45,177 nt of DNA from Paracoccaceae bacterium (GCA_902554705.1 CACDPP010000014.1:1-45177), one strand, 5' to 3'. Shown: positions 23,893 through 33,457, counted from the stretch's first letter. Made by a program: numbers and translations. Notes: a model not told the origin generated them from the letters alone.

Positions 23893-24579
23893 CTAAATTT
23901 TGTCTTCATTGATATAATAAATGAGGCTTTCTTCAGTTGTATTTTGGAAAAAAGGCACTTTTGCAGGAGGGCCGCTATTCATTAAATTTCCAGCGATTTC
24001 AGCCAAAACTACCTTAGTAATAAATGGCAAATCAAAACTTTTAGTGTCTGTCAGTGGTATCCACTGAAGATGAGATAATTCATCTGATGCCATGCTAAAG
24101 TCGTCTAAATCAGTTTGAAGTTCTTCTGCTTGAATCAGAAAGAAACGTGCATCAAAACGACGAGGTCTACCTGGTGGAGTAATTGCACGAAAAACAAAAG
24201 ACATATGGGAAGCATCGGGTACATATCCAGTTTTTGCAAAACCTCTCCAAGAGCTTGGCGGTTCTAGCCACTCCTGCTCTACACCTATAATTTGACCTGT
24301 TTCTTCAAATAATTCTCTTATTGCAGCGGCAACTAAAGCATTCCACGGTCCGTTTTCATTTTCTTTCAATAGTCTATTTTTACATACTTCATTAATAGAT
24401 TTTTTGATATCTATGGATAAGTCCTGATCATCTACTGCTCCACCAGGAAAAACAAACTTTGAAGGCATAAACGCGGCATTAACCCCTCTTTGTCCCATCA
24501 GCACTGATGGGTTATCGTGTTTATTGCGGACGACAATAACCGTAGCAGCATTGCGAATTTTTGTTTTGTCAGATGTCAT
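23893..24579 (-). CDS. Nudix hydrolase
   Basis: A 228-residue pyrophosphohydrolase. The catalytic Nudix helix is IRELFEETGQII (about residues 90-101, with the RE..EE.G core). The preceding FVFPGGAVDDQD glycine block is separated from it by an insertion of about 30 residues, as in NUDT7/NUDT19-type coenzyme A or nucleotide-sugar hydrolases. ATVIVVRN starts the fold and a late GNLMNSGPPAKVPFF stretch is typical of rhodobacterial homologues. Substrate could be a CoA ester, ADP-ribose or an oxidised nucleotide. It follows maeB by 12 bases on the same strand, so the two are probably cotranscribed. Confidence 0.85.
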   Translation of the reverse strand: MTSDKTKIRNAATVIVVRNKHDNPSVLMGQRGVNAAFMPSKFVFPGGAVDDQDLSIDIKKSINEVCKNRLLKENENGPWNALVAAAIRELFEETGQIIGVEQEWLEPPSSWRGFAKTGYVPDASHMSFVFRAITPPGRPRRFDARFFLIQAEELQTDLDDFSMASDELSHLQWIPLTDTKSFDLPFITKVVLAEIAGNLMNSGPPAKVPFFQNTTEESLIYYINEDKI

Positions 24580-24591
24580 AAATTCTCTGTT

Positions 24592-26871
24592 TTACCCATA
24601 TTCAGTAACCGGTGTGCCTGCAATCGCAGCCATATTTAATAGACCACGGGCGGTTATAGAAGGTGTAACTATATGTGCTTTGTTTTTCATACCCATTAGT
24701 ATCGGTCCAACTTCCAGGCCGCCGGCTCGCATTTTAATAATGTTTCTAACCCCAGAGGCTGCGTCTGCATGAGCAAATATTAAAACGTTTGCTTCGCCGG
24801 AAAGACGATTGGATGGCAAAATACGGTCCCTTAAAACTGGATCTAAAGCAGTATCAATATTCATTTCTCCATCAAATTGGAAATCTAAATCCATTTCATT
24901 CAGGAGCTTTAGAGCCTCTCTTGCCCGTTGTCCTGTGCCGCCTTCAATATTTCCGAATTGAGAACGAGCACATAAAGCAATAACGGGTTTAACACCAAAT
25001 CTTTGAACGTGCCGCGCCGCTCCCAAAACAGAGAGAGTGATTTGTTCTGGCGTTGGTTCTGTATTGATGTGAGTATCGGCAATAAAGAGTGGTCCATCTT
25101 CCAGTATCATCATAGAAAGTGCGCCGTGTGGCATGCAGTCTGGCGCTCCTAGTACTTGTTCCACGTATTTTAAATGCCATCTATATTCGCCAAAAGTTCC
25201 GCAAATTAAGTTATCAGCCTCACCGCGGTGTACCATTACTGCCGCAATCGCCGTTGTATTAGTCCGCATTATTGCCTTGGCTAAATCCGGAGTAATACCG
25301 CGCCTACACATTTTTTCATGATAACTTGTCCAATAGTCTCGGTAGCGAGGGTCGTCCTCAGGATTAACTATTTCAAAATCTATGTCGGGCCGGATAACTA
25401 AACCAAGACGTTCACAGCGCTGTTCGAGAACTGACGGACGACCAATTAGGATTGGTTGCTCACTAGTCTCCTCTAAAATAGCTTGAGCAGCCCTTAAAAC
25501 ACGTTCGTCTTCACCCTCTGCAAAAACAATCTTTCTCTTCACTTTTTTTGCGGTTTCAAAAACGGGACGCATGAGGAGCGCAGACTTAAAAACGCCTTCT
25601 TTCAATTTGTCCTTATAGCTCTCTAAATCTGAAATTGGTTTTTTTGCAACGCCACTTTTCATGGCCGCTTGTGCAACAGCGGTTGGTACCACAACTGATA
25701 GTCTTGGATCAAAAGGTTTAGGTATCAAGTATTCTGGACCAAATGTTAAAGATTCGCCTTGATATGCCGCCGCCGCTTCCGCACTTGTAGTCGTTCGGGC
25801 GATTTCAGCTATTGCATCAATACATGCAAGTTGCATTTCATCGTTTATTTCCATTGCTTCTACGTCTAGAGCCCCTCTGAAAATAAATGGAAAACATAAA
25901 ACATTATTCACCTGATTGAAAAAATCACTCCGTCCTGTGGCTATAATTGCATCGGGAGCGGCTTTCTGAGCAATGTCTGGCATTATTTCAGGACTTGGAT
26001 TTGCTAAAGCAAAAATAATTGGCTTTGCATTCATTTTTTTTATCAACGCAGGCTTTAAAACATTAGGTCCTGATAGCCCAAGAAACATATCTGCATTTTC
26101 AATAACTTGTTCCAAAGATCTGAAATTAGTATTTTGAGCAAAAGCGGATTTTTCAGAGTTCATATCTATTTTTCTACCTGCGTAAACTAATCCATGTTTG
26201 TCGCAGAGCCATATATTCTTTTTCTTAACACCCAGCTTAACCAGCATATTGAGGCAAGCTATGCCTGCAGCGCCTCCCCCAGTAGAAACTATTTTAACGT
26301 CTTTAAAATGTTTTTTCGTAATTAGAAGTGCATTTTTAGCAGCTGCACAGACAACGATTGCTGTTCCGTGTTGGTCGTCATGAAAAACAGGAATTTTCAT
26401 CCTACTCCGACAAATTCTTTCAACTTCAAAGCAATCGGGTGCTTTGATATCTTCTAAGTTTACAGCGCCAAAAGTTGGTTCAAGAGCACAAATGATATCC
26501 GCAAGTCTTTTTGGATCATTTTCGTTTACCTCTAAATCAAAACAGTCAATATCAGCAAATTTTTTAAACAAGACTGCCTTTCCCTCCATTACAGGCTTTG
26601 AAGCAAGAGCTCCTATATTCCCCAATCCGAGGACGGCTGAACCATTGGTTACAACTGCTACTAAATTAGCCCGAGAGGTATATTTACCTGCGTCATCCGG
26701 ATTATTGTCGATGGCGATTGAAGCTTCGGCTACGCCTGGAGAGTAGGCCCGAGCTAGGTCGCGCCCATTAGCCATAGGCTTTGTAGCTCTAATTTCGAGT
26801 TTGCCCGGTTTTGGTAGGGCATGATAATCTAAAGCAGCTTTACGCAAGATGTCTTTTGAATTTTTGGCCAT
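24592..26871 (-). CDS. maeB: NADP-dependent malic enzyme with carboxy-terminal phosphotransacetylase-like domain
   Basis: A 759-residue fused protein, normal size for MaeB. Residues 1 to about 430 form the malic enzyme, which decarboxylates malate to pyruvate with NADPH: SPGVAEASIAID near 43, VFHDDQHGTAIVV (about 160) and the dinucleotide loop STGGGAAGIACLNML (about 195). The last 330 residues form a phosphate acetyltransferase-type domain (KIVFAEGEDERVLRAAQ onward), known in this family mainly for acetyl-CoA-responsive regulation rather than catalysis. GGGGA precedes the ATG. A perfect 18-bp palindrome lies 15 bases upstream, so transcription is probably controlled by a dimeric repressor. 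A Nudix gene follows in the same operon. Confidence 0.95.
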   Translation of the reverse strand: MAKNSKDILRKAALDYHALPKPGKLEIRATKPMANGRDLARAYSPGVAEASIAIDNNPDDAGKYTSRANLVAVVTNGSAVLGLGNIGALASKPVMEGKAVLFKKFADIDCFDLEVNENDPKRLADIICALEPTFGAVNLEDIKAPDCFEVERICRSRMKIPVFHDDQHGTAIVVCAAAKNALLITKKHFKDVKIVSTGGGAAGIACLNMLVKLGVKKKNIWLCDKHGLVYAGRKIDMNSEKSAFAQNTNFRSLEQVIENADMFLGLSGPNVLKPALIKKMNAKPIIFALANPSPEIMPDIAQKAAPDAIIATGRSDFFNQVNNVLCFPFIFRGALDVEAMEINDEMQLACIDAIAEIARTTTSAEAAAAYQGESLTFGPEYLIPKPFDPRLSVVVPTAVAQAAMKSGVAKKPISDLESYKDKLKEGVFKSALLMRPVFETAKKVKRKIVFAEGEDERVLRAAQAILEETSEQPILIGRPSVLEQRCERLGLVIRPDIDFEIVNPEDDPRYRDYWTSYHEKMCRRGITPDLAKAIMRTNTTAIAAVMVHRGEADNLICGTFGEYRWHLKYVEQVLGAPDCMPHGALSMMILEDGPLFIADTHINTEPTPEQITLSVLGAARHVQRFGVKPVIALCARSQFGNIEGGTGQRAREALKLLNEMDLDFQFDGEMNIDTALDPVLRDRILPSNRLSGEANVLIFAHADAASGVRNIIKMRAGGLEVGPILMGMKNKAHIVTPSITARGLLNMAAIAGTPVTEYG

Positions 26872-26885
26872 CTATCCCCACAATA

Positions 26886-26903
26886 TAGTTTAACGTTAAA
26901 CTA
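26886..26903. promoter_or_regulatory. Perfect 18-bp palindromic operator in the maeB promoter
   Basis: TAGTTTAAC|GTTAAACTA reads identically on both strands over 18 bases with a central CG, the form typical of LacI/GalR-family operators. It ends 15 bases before the maeB ATG, in the 160-base divergent gap with cdd. At that position it would overlap the 5' leader or core promoter of maeB. No regulator gene is beside it, so the cognate factor must be encoded elsewhere. Confidence 0.7.
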
Positions 26904-27031
26904 AAATTCATTTTAAAGTACTTTCTTTGGATACTAAACTAAAAAAAGCACAAGTTGCCATAAAAATATAATTTATTGCACCAGGTCATATTACTTCATA
27001 ATGTGGTTTCGAATAAACAGATCGAGTTGAA

Positions 27032-27415
27032 ATGCTAAGAGATGCTGCTTTAAAAGTTCAAAAGAATGCCTATGCGCCATATTCTAAATTTCAAGTTGGG
27101 GTAGCAATAAAATCTGAGAGTGGCCAGATTTTCTCTGGAGTAAATGTAGAGAACGTGGCTTACCCGGAGGGTACATGCGCCGAAGCTGGTGCTATTGCTG
27201 CTATGATTGCTGCTGGTGAAAGTAAGATTTTAGAGGTGTATGTTATCGCTAATGGCCCTAAACCAGTGCCACCCTGTGGCGGTTGCCGGCAGAAGATTGC
27301 CGAATTTGCCGATCCTGACGTGATCGTGACTTTGTCAAACTTGGTTGGTGATGAAGAAAAGTACACCGTAAGGGATTTGTTACCTGGAGTTTTTACGCAA
27401 AGTCATATGGATTAA
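27032..27415 (+). CDS. cdd: Cytidine deaminase
   Basis: A 127-residue homotetrameric-type cytidine/deoxycytidine deaminase producing uridine or deoxyuridine. Zinc and catalytic residues are in GTCAEAGAI (Cys, Glu; about residue 49) and PCGGCRQKI (two Cys; about 83). The substrate start NAYAPYSKFQVGVAI is standard. The ATG is the only usable start, because an in-frame stop lies 18 bases before it. It begins a compact salvage operon: deoA starts four bases after its stop. The promoter should lie in the 160-base divergent gap with maeB. Confidence 0.94.
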   Translation: MLRDAALKVQKNAYAPYSKFQVGVAIKSESGQIFSGVNVENVAYPEGTCAEAGAIAAMIAAGESKILEVYVIANGPKPVPPCGGCRQKIAEFADPDVIVTLSNLVGDEEKYTVRDLLPGVFTQSHMD

Positions 27416-27418
27416 GCA

Positions 27419-28720
27419 GTGCAGCCAAGCGAACTAATATCTCTGGTTAAAGTAGGCGATACTCCAAGCACCGCAGAACTGAATAATTTTTGCAAAGGAC
27501 TTGCAGATTTTTCAGTATCCGATGCACAGGGTGCAGCCTTTGCAATGGCAGTCTGTCTTAAAGGTTTAAATGTCAGAGGACGAAAAGATTTAACTCTTGC
27601 TATGCGGGACAGCGGAAAGACGCTCTCATGGGACTTAGATGGCCCCGTTCTGGATAAGCACTCGACAGGGGGGTTAGGTGACTGTGTTTCTTTGATCTTA
27701 GCTCCCCTGTTGGCAGCTGCAGGTGTTTTCGTACCAATGATATCGGGTCGTGGTCTAGGCCATACAGGAGGTACGCTCGATAAAATGGAGGCCATTCCCG
27801 GCGTAAGTGTAAATATTGAAGTTGATAAATTTAAAAATATTGTTTCAAAAATTGGCTGTGCAATTGTTAGTGCAAATAACGATATAGCTCCTGCTGACAG
27901 GCGTCTTTACGGAATTAGAGATGTTACTGCAACTGTCGAAAGTCTGGATTTAATCACAGCATCTATTTTGTCTAAAAAATTGGCAGCTGGTTTGGATGGT
28001 TTGGTTCTGGATGTGAAGTGTGGTTCTGGCGCTTTTATGACAAATCTGAAAGATGCTGAGGCCTTGGCGAATTCTTTGGTCGACACAGGAAACCAGGCTG
28101 GTTGCAAAACTTCTGCAATAATAACGGACATGTCCCAACCTTTAGCTCCTTCAATGGGGAATGCTGTTGAAGTGCGTGAGGCGTTAAAAGTCTTAAGCGG
28201 GCAGGCTAATAAAAGCAAATTGGCTGAAGTTTCAATAAAGCTAGCAAGTTTTTTAACAAAGCAACAAGGAATTGGGGGAAAACAAGTTATAAATAAATTT
28301 GAAGATCTGATTGCTAACGGCAGCGCACTTGAAGTTTTTGGACGAATGGTTTCAGCGTTAGGTGGTCCTATAAAATTTACAGATGATTGGAATAGGTTTT
28401 TACCGGAGGCAACAGTCATCACAGAAATTCCTGCACTAAAACCAGGCTACTTAAATGCATGGCATGGGCATGATTTAGGTAATACAATTGTTACTCTAGG
28501 AGGTGGTAGACGAGTTCAAACTGATATCGTTGATCCTTCCGTAGGATTAGATCAAATTCAACCATTGGGTTCATACTTGAATGAAGGGGACATAATTGCT
28601 CGGGTCCACGCCTCTAGAACTGATATCGCGCGAGAAGTAATTAAAAAGGTTCAAGCTGCAGCTATAATCTCATCAAAGAAAAAAGATCTAAACTCTCTTT
28701 TTTTTAAAGAGATAATTTAA
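27419..28720 (+). CDS. deoA: Thymidine phosphorylase
   Basis: A 433-residue pyrimidine nucleoside phosphorylase that converts thymidine or deoxyuridine and phosphate to base and deoxyribose 1-phosphate. The phosphate-binding signature LDKHSTGGLGD (about residues 78-88) and SGRGLGHTGGTLDKMEAIPG (about 110-129) are intact. The start is GTG at 27419-27421, giving MQPSELI after cdd's stop; no ATG is nearby. Its stop codon directly abuts the deoB ATG, so the two are coupled. Deoxyribose 1-phosphate passes to DeoB; the aldolase DeoC is not in the window. Confidence 0.95.
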   Translation: MQPSELISLVKVGDTPSTAELNNFCKGLADFSVSDAQGAAFAMAVCLKGLNVRGRKDLTLAMRDSGKTLSWDLDGPVLDKHSTGGLGDCVSLILAPLLAAAGVFVPMISGRGLGHTGGTLDKMEAIPGVSVNIEVDKFKNIVSKIGCAIVSANNDIAPADRRLYGIRDVTATVESLDLITASILSKKLAAGLDGLVLDVKCGSGAFMTNLKDAEALANSLVDTGNQAGCKTSAIITDMSQPLAPSMGNAVEVREALKVLSGQANKSKLAEVSIKLASFLTKQQGIGGKQVINKFEDLIANGSALEVFGRMVSALGGPIKFTDDWNRFLPEATVITEIPALKPGYLNAWHGHDLGNTIVTLGGGRRVQTDIVDPSVGLDQIQPLGSYLNEGDIIARVHASRTDIAREVIKKVQAAAIISSKKKDLNSLFFKEII

Positions 28721-29899
28721 ATGCCGAGAGTTTTTCTAGTTGTTATGGACTCAGTCGGAATAGGTGGGGCACCAGACGCGGACAAATATTTTAATGGTGA
28801 CGTGTCAGATTTTGGTTCAAACACTGTTTTGCATATAGCTGAACATATGAAAAAGAAAGGATCTCCACTTAACTTACCTCATTTAAACGCTCTTGGGTTG
28901 GGTTCAGCTATCTACCATTCAGTTGGAATAGAGCACCCCAATCTACCAATTGACAAAGCAGCGAATTGGGCTGTTGGAAAAGAGAGTTCTCTGGGAAAAG
29001 ATACGCCATCAGGCCATTGGGAACTTGCAGGCCTGCCCGTTACTTGGGATTGGCATTATTTTAAAAGTAAAACGAATTCCTTTCCTGAAGAAATTATCAG
29101 CGCGATCTGTCGAATAGCTCAAGTTGATGGAATTCTCGGTAATAAACATGCATCTGGCCTCAAAATAATTGAAGAATTTGGGCAATCTCATGTCGAAACT
29201 TCAATGCCAATTTGCTACACGTCTGCTGATAGTGTTTTCCAAATAGCCGCACATGAAAAGGCCTTTGGGCTAGATAGGCTTTACGCTTTATGTGACAGAT
29301 TAGCACCGATAATTCATAATCTGAATGTCGGGCGGGTAATCGCTCGTCCATTTGTCGGATCAAAAGATGAGGGCTGGAAAAGAACAAAAAATCGCAGAGA
29401 CTATGCTATGTTACCACCTGGCTCTGTTTTAATTGACTGGGTTAAAGCTTCAGGCGGAAAGACTTATGCGATCGGGAAAATAGGAGATATTTTTTCGATG
29501 CGAAACATAGACTTTAATTTCACTGGTACTGATCTGTATCTTATGGATCAACTGCAAAAACAGATCGAGTCCGCAGAAGATGGATCTTTGATTTTTGCAA
29601 ATTTTGTGGAATTTGATAGTTTGTTTGGGCACCGACGGGACCCAACTGGGTATGCCAAAGCACTAGAATGGTTCGATAACGAAATAGCTTCAGTGGTTAG
29701 GAACCTGTTAGAAGATGATTTACTTATTATTACTGCAGATCATGGCAATGATCCAACTTGGTCAGGTACAGATCATACAAGAGAACAAGTCCCAGTTCTT
29801 ATAAAAGGTAAAGCAGATTTAATTCAATCGGGAATTGAGTTTAGGGATGTTGCAGAGTTGGCTTCAAAGCACTTGGGGGTTGCAATTCCAGAGTCTTAG
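28721..29899 (+). CDS. deoB: Phosphopentomutase
   Basis: A 392-residue alkaline-phosphatase-superfamily mutase that interconverts (deoxy)ribose 1- and 5-phosphates. Metal and active-site motifs are FLVVMDSVGIGGAPDA (about residues 5-20), GKDTPSGHWE with the phospho-threonine (about 92) and TADHGNDPTWSGTDHTREQV (about 336-355). The cap-domain segments between are typical. It follows deoA without a gap and precedes upp by 36 bases, so nucleoside breakdown feeds pentose phosphate metabolism while upp recovers uracil. Confidence 0.96.
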   Translation: MPRVFLVVMDSVGIGGAPDADKYFNGDVSDFGSNTVLHIAEHMKKKGSPLNLPHLNALGLGSAIYHSVGIEHPNLPIDKAANWAVGKESSLGKDTPSGHWELAGLPVTWDWHYFKSKTNSFPEEIISAICRIAQVDGILGNKHASGLKIIEEFGQSHVETSMPICYTSADSVFQIAAHEKAFGLDRLYALCDRLAPIIHNLNVGRVIARPFVGSKDEGWKRTKNRRDYAMLPPGSVLIDWVKASGGKTYAIGKIGDIFSMRNIDFNFTGTDLYLMDQLQKQIESAEDGSLIFANFVEFDSLFGHRRDPTGYAKALEWFDNEIASVVRNLLEDDLLIITADHGNDPTWSGTDHTREQVPVLIKGKADLIQSGIEFRDVAELASKHLGVAIPES

Positions 29900-29935
29900 C
29901 ATCACTCTAAATTAATGAATTTGGAAAGGTAGAAT

Positions 29936-30568
29936 ATGGTACAACATCTTACTGTCGTTGATCATCCACTGGTACAACATAAACTTACACTAATGAGAAA
30001 AAAGACGACTTCAACGGTAGAGTTTAGACAGCTTCTAAGGGAAATAAGTCAATTTTTAGCTTATGAAATTACTAGAAATTTACCTATGACTACTAGACGA
30101 ATTGAAACTCCTATTGAAGAAATGGATGCACCAACACTGGATGGAAAGAAGTTAGCATTAATTTCAATTTTACGTGCAGGTAACGGACTTTTGGACGGTG
30201 TTTTGGAGTTGGTTCCATCAGCTAGAGTCGGTTTTGTGGGGTTATACAGAGATGAAGAAACTCTCCAGCCCGTCCAATATTATTACAAGGTTCCTCACGG
30301 ATTAGAAAACCGCATGGTTATTGCAGTTGATCCGATGTTGGCAACGGGAAATTCGTCTGCTGCAGCTGTAGAATTACTTAAGAAGTCGGGGGCAAAAAAT
30401 ATCAGGTTTCTGTGCTTATTAGCGGCGCCAGAAGGTATTAAGCGAATGGAAGAGGCTCATCCTGATGTTCCGATTGTGACTGCTGCTGTAGACAGCCATC
30501 TAAATTCAAATGGTTATATTGTTCCGGGGTTAGGAGATGCGGGAGACAGAATGTATGGCACAAAATAA
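29936..30568 (+). CDS. upp: Uracil phosphoribosyltransferase
   Basis: A 210-residue type I PRTase, standard length, that makes UMP from uracil and PRPP. Seen are [15 protein letters not shown] (about residues 6-20), [14 protein letters not shown] (about 75-88), the PRPP loop [19 protein letters not shown] (about 126-144) and the uracil-binding end [22 protein letters not shown] precedes the ATG. It closes the cdd-deoA-deoB-upp operon and converges with the next gene across 44 bases in which I see no clear terminator. Confidence 0.96.
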   Translation: MVQHLTVVDHPLVQHKLTLMRKKTTSTVEFRQLLREISQFLAYEITRNLPMTTRRIETPIEEMDAPTLDGKKLALISILRAGNGLLDGVLELVPSARVGFVGLYRDEETLQPVQYYYKVPHGLENRMVIAVDPMLATGNSSAAAVELLKKSGAKNIRFLCLLAAPEGIKRMEEAHPDVPIVTAAVDSHLNSNGYIVPGLGDAGDRMYGTK

Positions 30569-30612
30569 GTTAGCTTCATCTCTTGAGAAATTATTTGTCT
30601 ATATCAGTAGGT

Positions 30613-31632
30613 TCAATTGTTACAAATATTTTGTAAGGATACCCAGTTTGCATCGGGTAAGCTAGTTTCGAAAGGTGATTTTCTAATTTCGTAAGCTTCA
30701 ATCAATTCAAGTGATCCTTCACCGGTTATATCAACAGCTTTAGCGAACGGTAAGAGGCTCAAATTTGTGTCATTAAATGCTTTTATGATTTCTGATGATT
30801 GTACATTTCCCTGAGGTTTAGTGACCATATAATCTGCATAATCCATAAGGGTTTCATCATTAATAAAGCCGGTTGTTAGAAGCCTGAAAGTACTGATTAA
30901 ACTTATATTTTGTAGTAATTCTTCAATTGGGTTGTAATTTTTAGACCGTAGCTTTTCTACAACCAAATAACCTGCAAGAACGTCTGGATCTTCAAAATCT
31001 TCAACCAGATTTCGGTTTGCTAATAAGATATTACCTGGCAGGTTTATGGTCGTTTTTATTCCATCTGGAACTATAAAAATCGGTGTTTTCTCCACAAACA
31101 AACGTTCGCTAAGATTTTTAAGAGACGTTTTTGAAAAATCTGCCTCACAAGCTGGGCCAGTTACTCGCTTAAGGTGTTCAAAAAGTTTATTGCCTATCTC
31201 AAGATGCTTAACTTCAGGTAAAATTTCCGCTGTGTAATTTCTCACAGCCTGAGGCATCCAAAAAACTAAAGTTAAAAAGACAATCGAAAAAATTCCCAGA
31301 AATATTCCTGTGCGCAATCTGCCAGGATGTGGGCGTCGCCGGGCAATGACAGTGCGTAGTTTTTCTATGGCATCTATCATTTCCTTCTCTGAGAAATTTA
31401 ATTCTAGGCTTTCTTCCTGATCGCCATCAGGATGATATATAGCTGGAAAGTTCCCCGGATTAGATCTCTCGATTGCAGCAAGTGACCAATGGGCTAATGG
31501 TCGGTCTTGCATATCGCTTATCAAAAGAGTTGTTTCTCCAATTGAGATCAAAACATCTTTTCGTTGTGAGTCGCGGTCATTGCGCCAAAGACCTAAGGCT
31601 TCAATTCTTTGATATTTATCCAGTGCAGTCAT
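30613..31632 (-). CDS. Membrane-anchored M48-peptidase-like protein lacking the zinc motif
   Basis: A 339-residue protein without an assigned name. Residues 1-105 are soluble and resemble the short amino domain that precedes M48 (YfgC/Oma1-like) modules in Rhodobacterales proteins. One transmembrane helix follows (TGIFLGIFSIVFLTLVFWMP, about 108-127), then a domain whose NLPGNILLANRNLVEDFEDP segment (about 208-227) matches the strand leading to the HExxH helix of M48 peptidases. At the place of that helix it reads LAGYLVVEKLR, so the zinc ligands are missing and it should be catalytically dead. Possible roles are scaffold or regulator. It stands alone, convergent with upp. Confidence 0.6.
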   Translation of the reverse strand: MTALDKYQRIEALGLWRNDRDSQRKDVLISIGETTLLISDMQDRPLAHWSLAAIERSNPGNFPAIYHPDGDQEESLELNFSEKEMIDAIEKLRTVIARRRPHPGRLRTGIFLGIFSIVFLTLVFWMPQAVRNYTAEILPEVKHLEIGNKLFEHLKRVTGPACEADFSKTSLKNLSERLFVEKTPIFIVPDGIKTTINLPGNILLANRNLVEDFEDPDVLAGYLVVEKLRSKNYNPIEELLQNISLISTFRLLTTGFINDETLMDYADYMVTKPQGNVQSSEIIKAFNDTNLSLLPFAKAVDITGEGSLELIEAYEIRKSPFETSLPDANWVSLQNICNN

Positions 31633-31685
31633 GATAAACTTTAATTTTACTGCGCTTTAAGCGGAAATATTTTATAGGCAAATGG

Positions 31686-33308
31686 TTACCCAAAGGATTT
31701 TCGCAATTCAAATTTCTGGATTTTGCCAGTACTCGTTTTGGGTAGTTCCTGAAAGATTATTTTTTTTGGAGTTTTAAATCCTGCAAGTTTCTCTCTAGAA
31801 AACTTTATTAGTTCCTCTTCTGTAGCACTCGCTCCATCTAGTAGCTCTATGAATGCACAGGGAACTTCGCCCCATTTTTCATCTGGTTTTGCAACAACTG
31901 CGCAAAGTGAGACAGCTGGATGAGACATAAGACATCCCTCAACTTCCACCGAACTTACATTTTCACCGCCTGATATAATTATATCTTTGGCTCTGTCAGC
32001 AATTTGGATGTAACTATCGGGATGATGAACGGCAATATCTCCTGAGTGAAAATAACCGCCTTCAAATGCTTCTTTAGTTGCTTCCTTGTTTTTAAAATAT
32101 CCTTTCATTACTGAATTGCCTCGTATCATTATTTCCCCTTGTGCTTTACCATCTTTAGGGACGTCAGACATTGACTGATCCATAACCGTAATGTGCTCCA
32201 TCATAGGAAAAGCTACACCTTGTCTAGCTTTGATAGCCGCGCGTTGCTCCCCTTCTAGTTCGGACCACTTCTCACTTTCCCAATAGCATTCTGTCACATG
32301 GCCATAAGTTTCTGTTAGGCCGTAAACCTGCGTAACATTAAAACCTAATTTTTCTATTTTAAGTAAAGTGGCAGGTGCAGGTGGTGCGCCAGCTGTGAAA
32401 ACTTCTACTGTATGATCAAAGCTGCGGCGTTCAATCTCCTTTGTATTAACTATCATATTCAGAACGATAGGCGCTCCGCCAAAGTACTGAACTCCCTCAT
32501 CAGCTATGGCATCATAAATTGCTTGAGAAGTAATATCCCTGCAACATACTAGTGACCCTCCTAAAACTGGCATCATCCAAGTATGGTTCCACCCATTACA
32601 ATGAAAAAGTGGTACAATTGCCATAAATACTGGGTTTAAAGTCATCCGCCAGCTAACGATGGTACCCATCGTCATCAAATATGCTCCCCTGTGATGATAA
32701 ACTACGCCTTTAGGCTTTCCCGTAGTGCCAGATGTATAATTTAGAGCTAAACTTTCCCACTCGTCTTGTGGCATGATCCAATCAAAATCTACATTTCCGT
32801 TACTTAGAAAACTTTCATATGTTTCGTACTTTCCTGTTGCAGGAAAGCCTGCAGAGTCATCGGGTACTTCAATTAAAGTTGGGCGTGGGCCAGAAAGTTT
32901 TTCTACAGCTGCTTCGACTACTGATAGGAATTGTGTATCAGCAAAAACCACTTTGGCTTCGCCATGTTCAAAGATATATGAAATGGTACCAATATCTAAA
33001 CGCGTATTAATTGTATTTAAAACAGCTCCACATGCAGGAACGCCAAAATGTGCTTCAGCTTGAGCAGGAATGTTAGGTAAAACAGTTGCGACAACTTCAC
33101 CGGGCTTAATCCCAATTTTTTTCAGTGCGCTAGCAAGTTGGGAACAACGCTGGTAATACTCGGAATAACTTTTTCGGTGAGAACCATAAATTACAGCAGT
33201 TCTATCTGAAAAAACAGTTGAAGCACGTCTTAAGTGAGACAATGGTGTTAGCGGCACATAATTCGCTTCGTTTTTTTCAAGTCCTGACTCATCAGACATC
33301 CAGCCCAT
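31686..33308 (-). CDS. AMP-forming acyl-CoA synthetase (DmdB / medium-chain acyl-CoA ligase-like)
   Basis: A 540-residue ANL-superfamily ligase. The P-loop is NYTSGTTGKPKG (about residue 188), the A5 motif is GLTETYGH, the hinge and A8 region is RAKDIIISGGENVSSVEVEG, and the adenylation lysine is in TSTGKIQKFELR near the end. ATG 33308 is chosen because GGAG lies seven bases upstream and MGWMSDESGLE is the usual start of roseobacterial homologues; sequence further upstream in frame looks non-coding. The group includes DmdB, which activates methylmercaptopropionate, and general medium-chain ligases; the sequence alone does not separate them. It lies 149 bases downstream of the FadB-like gene, so it may have its own promoter (TTGAGG-N16-TATATT is a weak candidate). 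Confidence 0.87.
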   Translation of the reverse strand: MGWMSDESGLEKNEANYVPLTPLSHLRRASTVFSDRTAVIYGSHRKSYSEYYQRCSQLASALKKIGIKPGEVVATVLPNIPAQAEAHFGVPACGAVLNTINTRLDIGTISYIFEHGEAKVVFADTQFLSVVEAAVEKLSGPRPTLIEVPDDSAGFPATGKYETYESFLSNGNVDFDWIMPQDEWESLALNYTSGTTGKPKGVVYHHRGAYLMTMGTIVSWRMTLNPVFMAIVPLFHCNGWNHTWMMPVLGGSLVCCRDITSQAIYDAIADEGVQYFGGAPIVLNMIVNTKEIERRSFDHTVEVFTAGAPPAPATLLKIEKLGFNVTQVYGLTETYGHVTECYWESEKWSELEGEQRAAIKARQGVAFPMMEHITVMDQSMSDVPKDGKAQGEIMIRGNSVMKGYFKNKEATKEAFEGGYFHSGDIAVHHPDSYIQIADRAKDIIISGGENVSSVEVEGCLMSHPAVSLCAVVAKPDEKWGEVPCAFIELLDGASATEEELIKFSREKLAGFKTPKKIIFQELPKTSTGKIQKFELRKSFG

Positions 33309-33457
33309 GAAAATCTCCGTATTTAAATTTTTTACAACTAAATCATAATCTGAATTCAAATATAAAGTGAAGTCCTTCAACCTCAATCAATAAAGATTAC
33401 AACTATTTTTGAATTTGGTTTATTTCTTTATTAGAGGCTTACCAAAAGCTCAAAAAG

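Noticed and set aside
33309-33386. Twenty-six extra residues before the acyl-CoA ligase ATG
   Set aside because: GGAG precedes the ATG at 33308, and MGWM is the usual start of roseobacterial homologues; the upstream frame looks like leader sequence.
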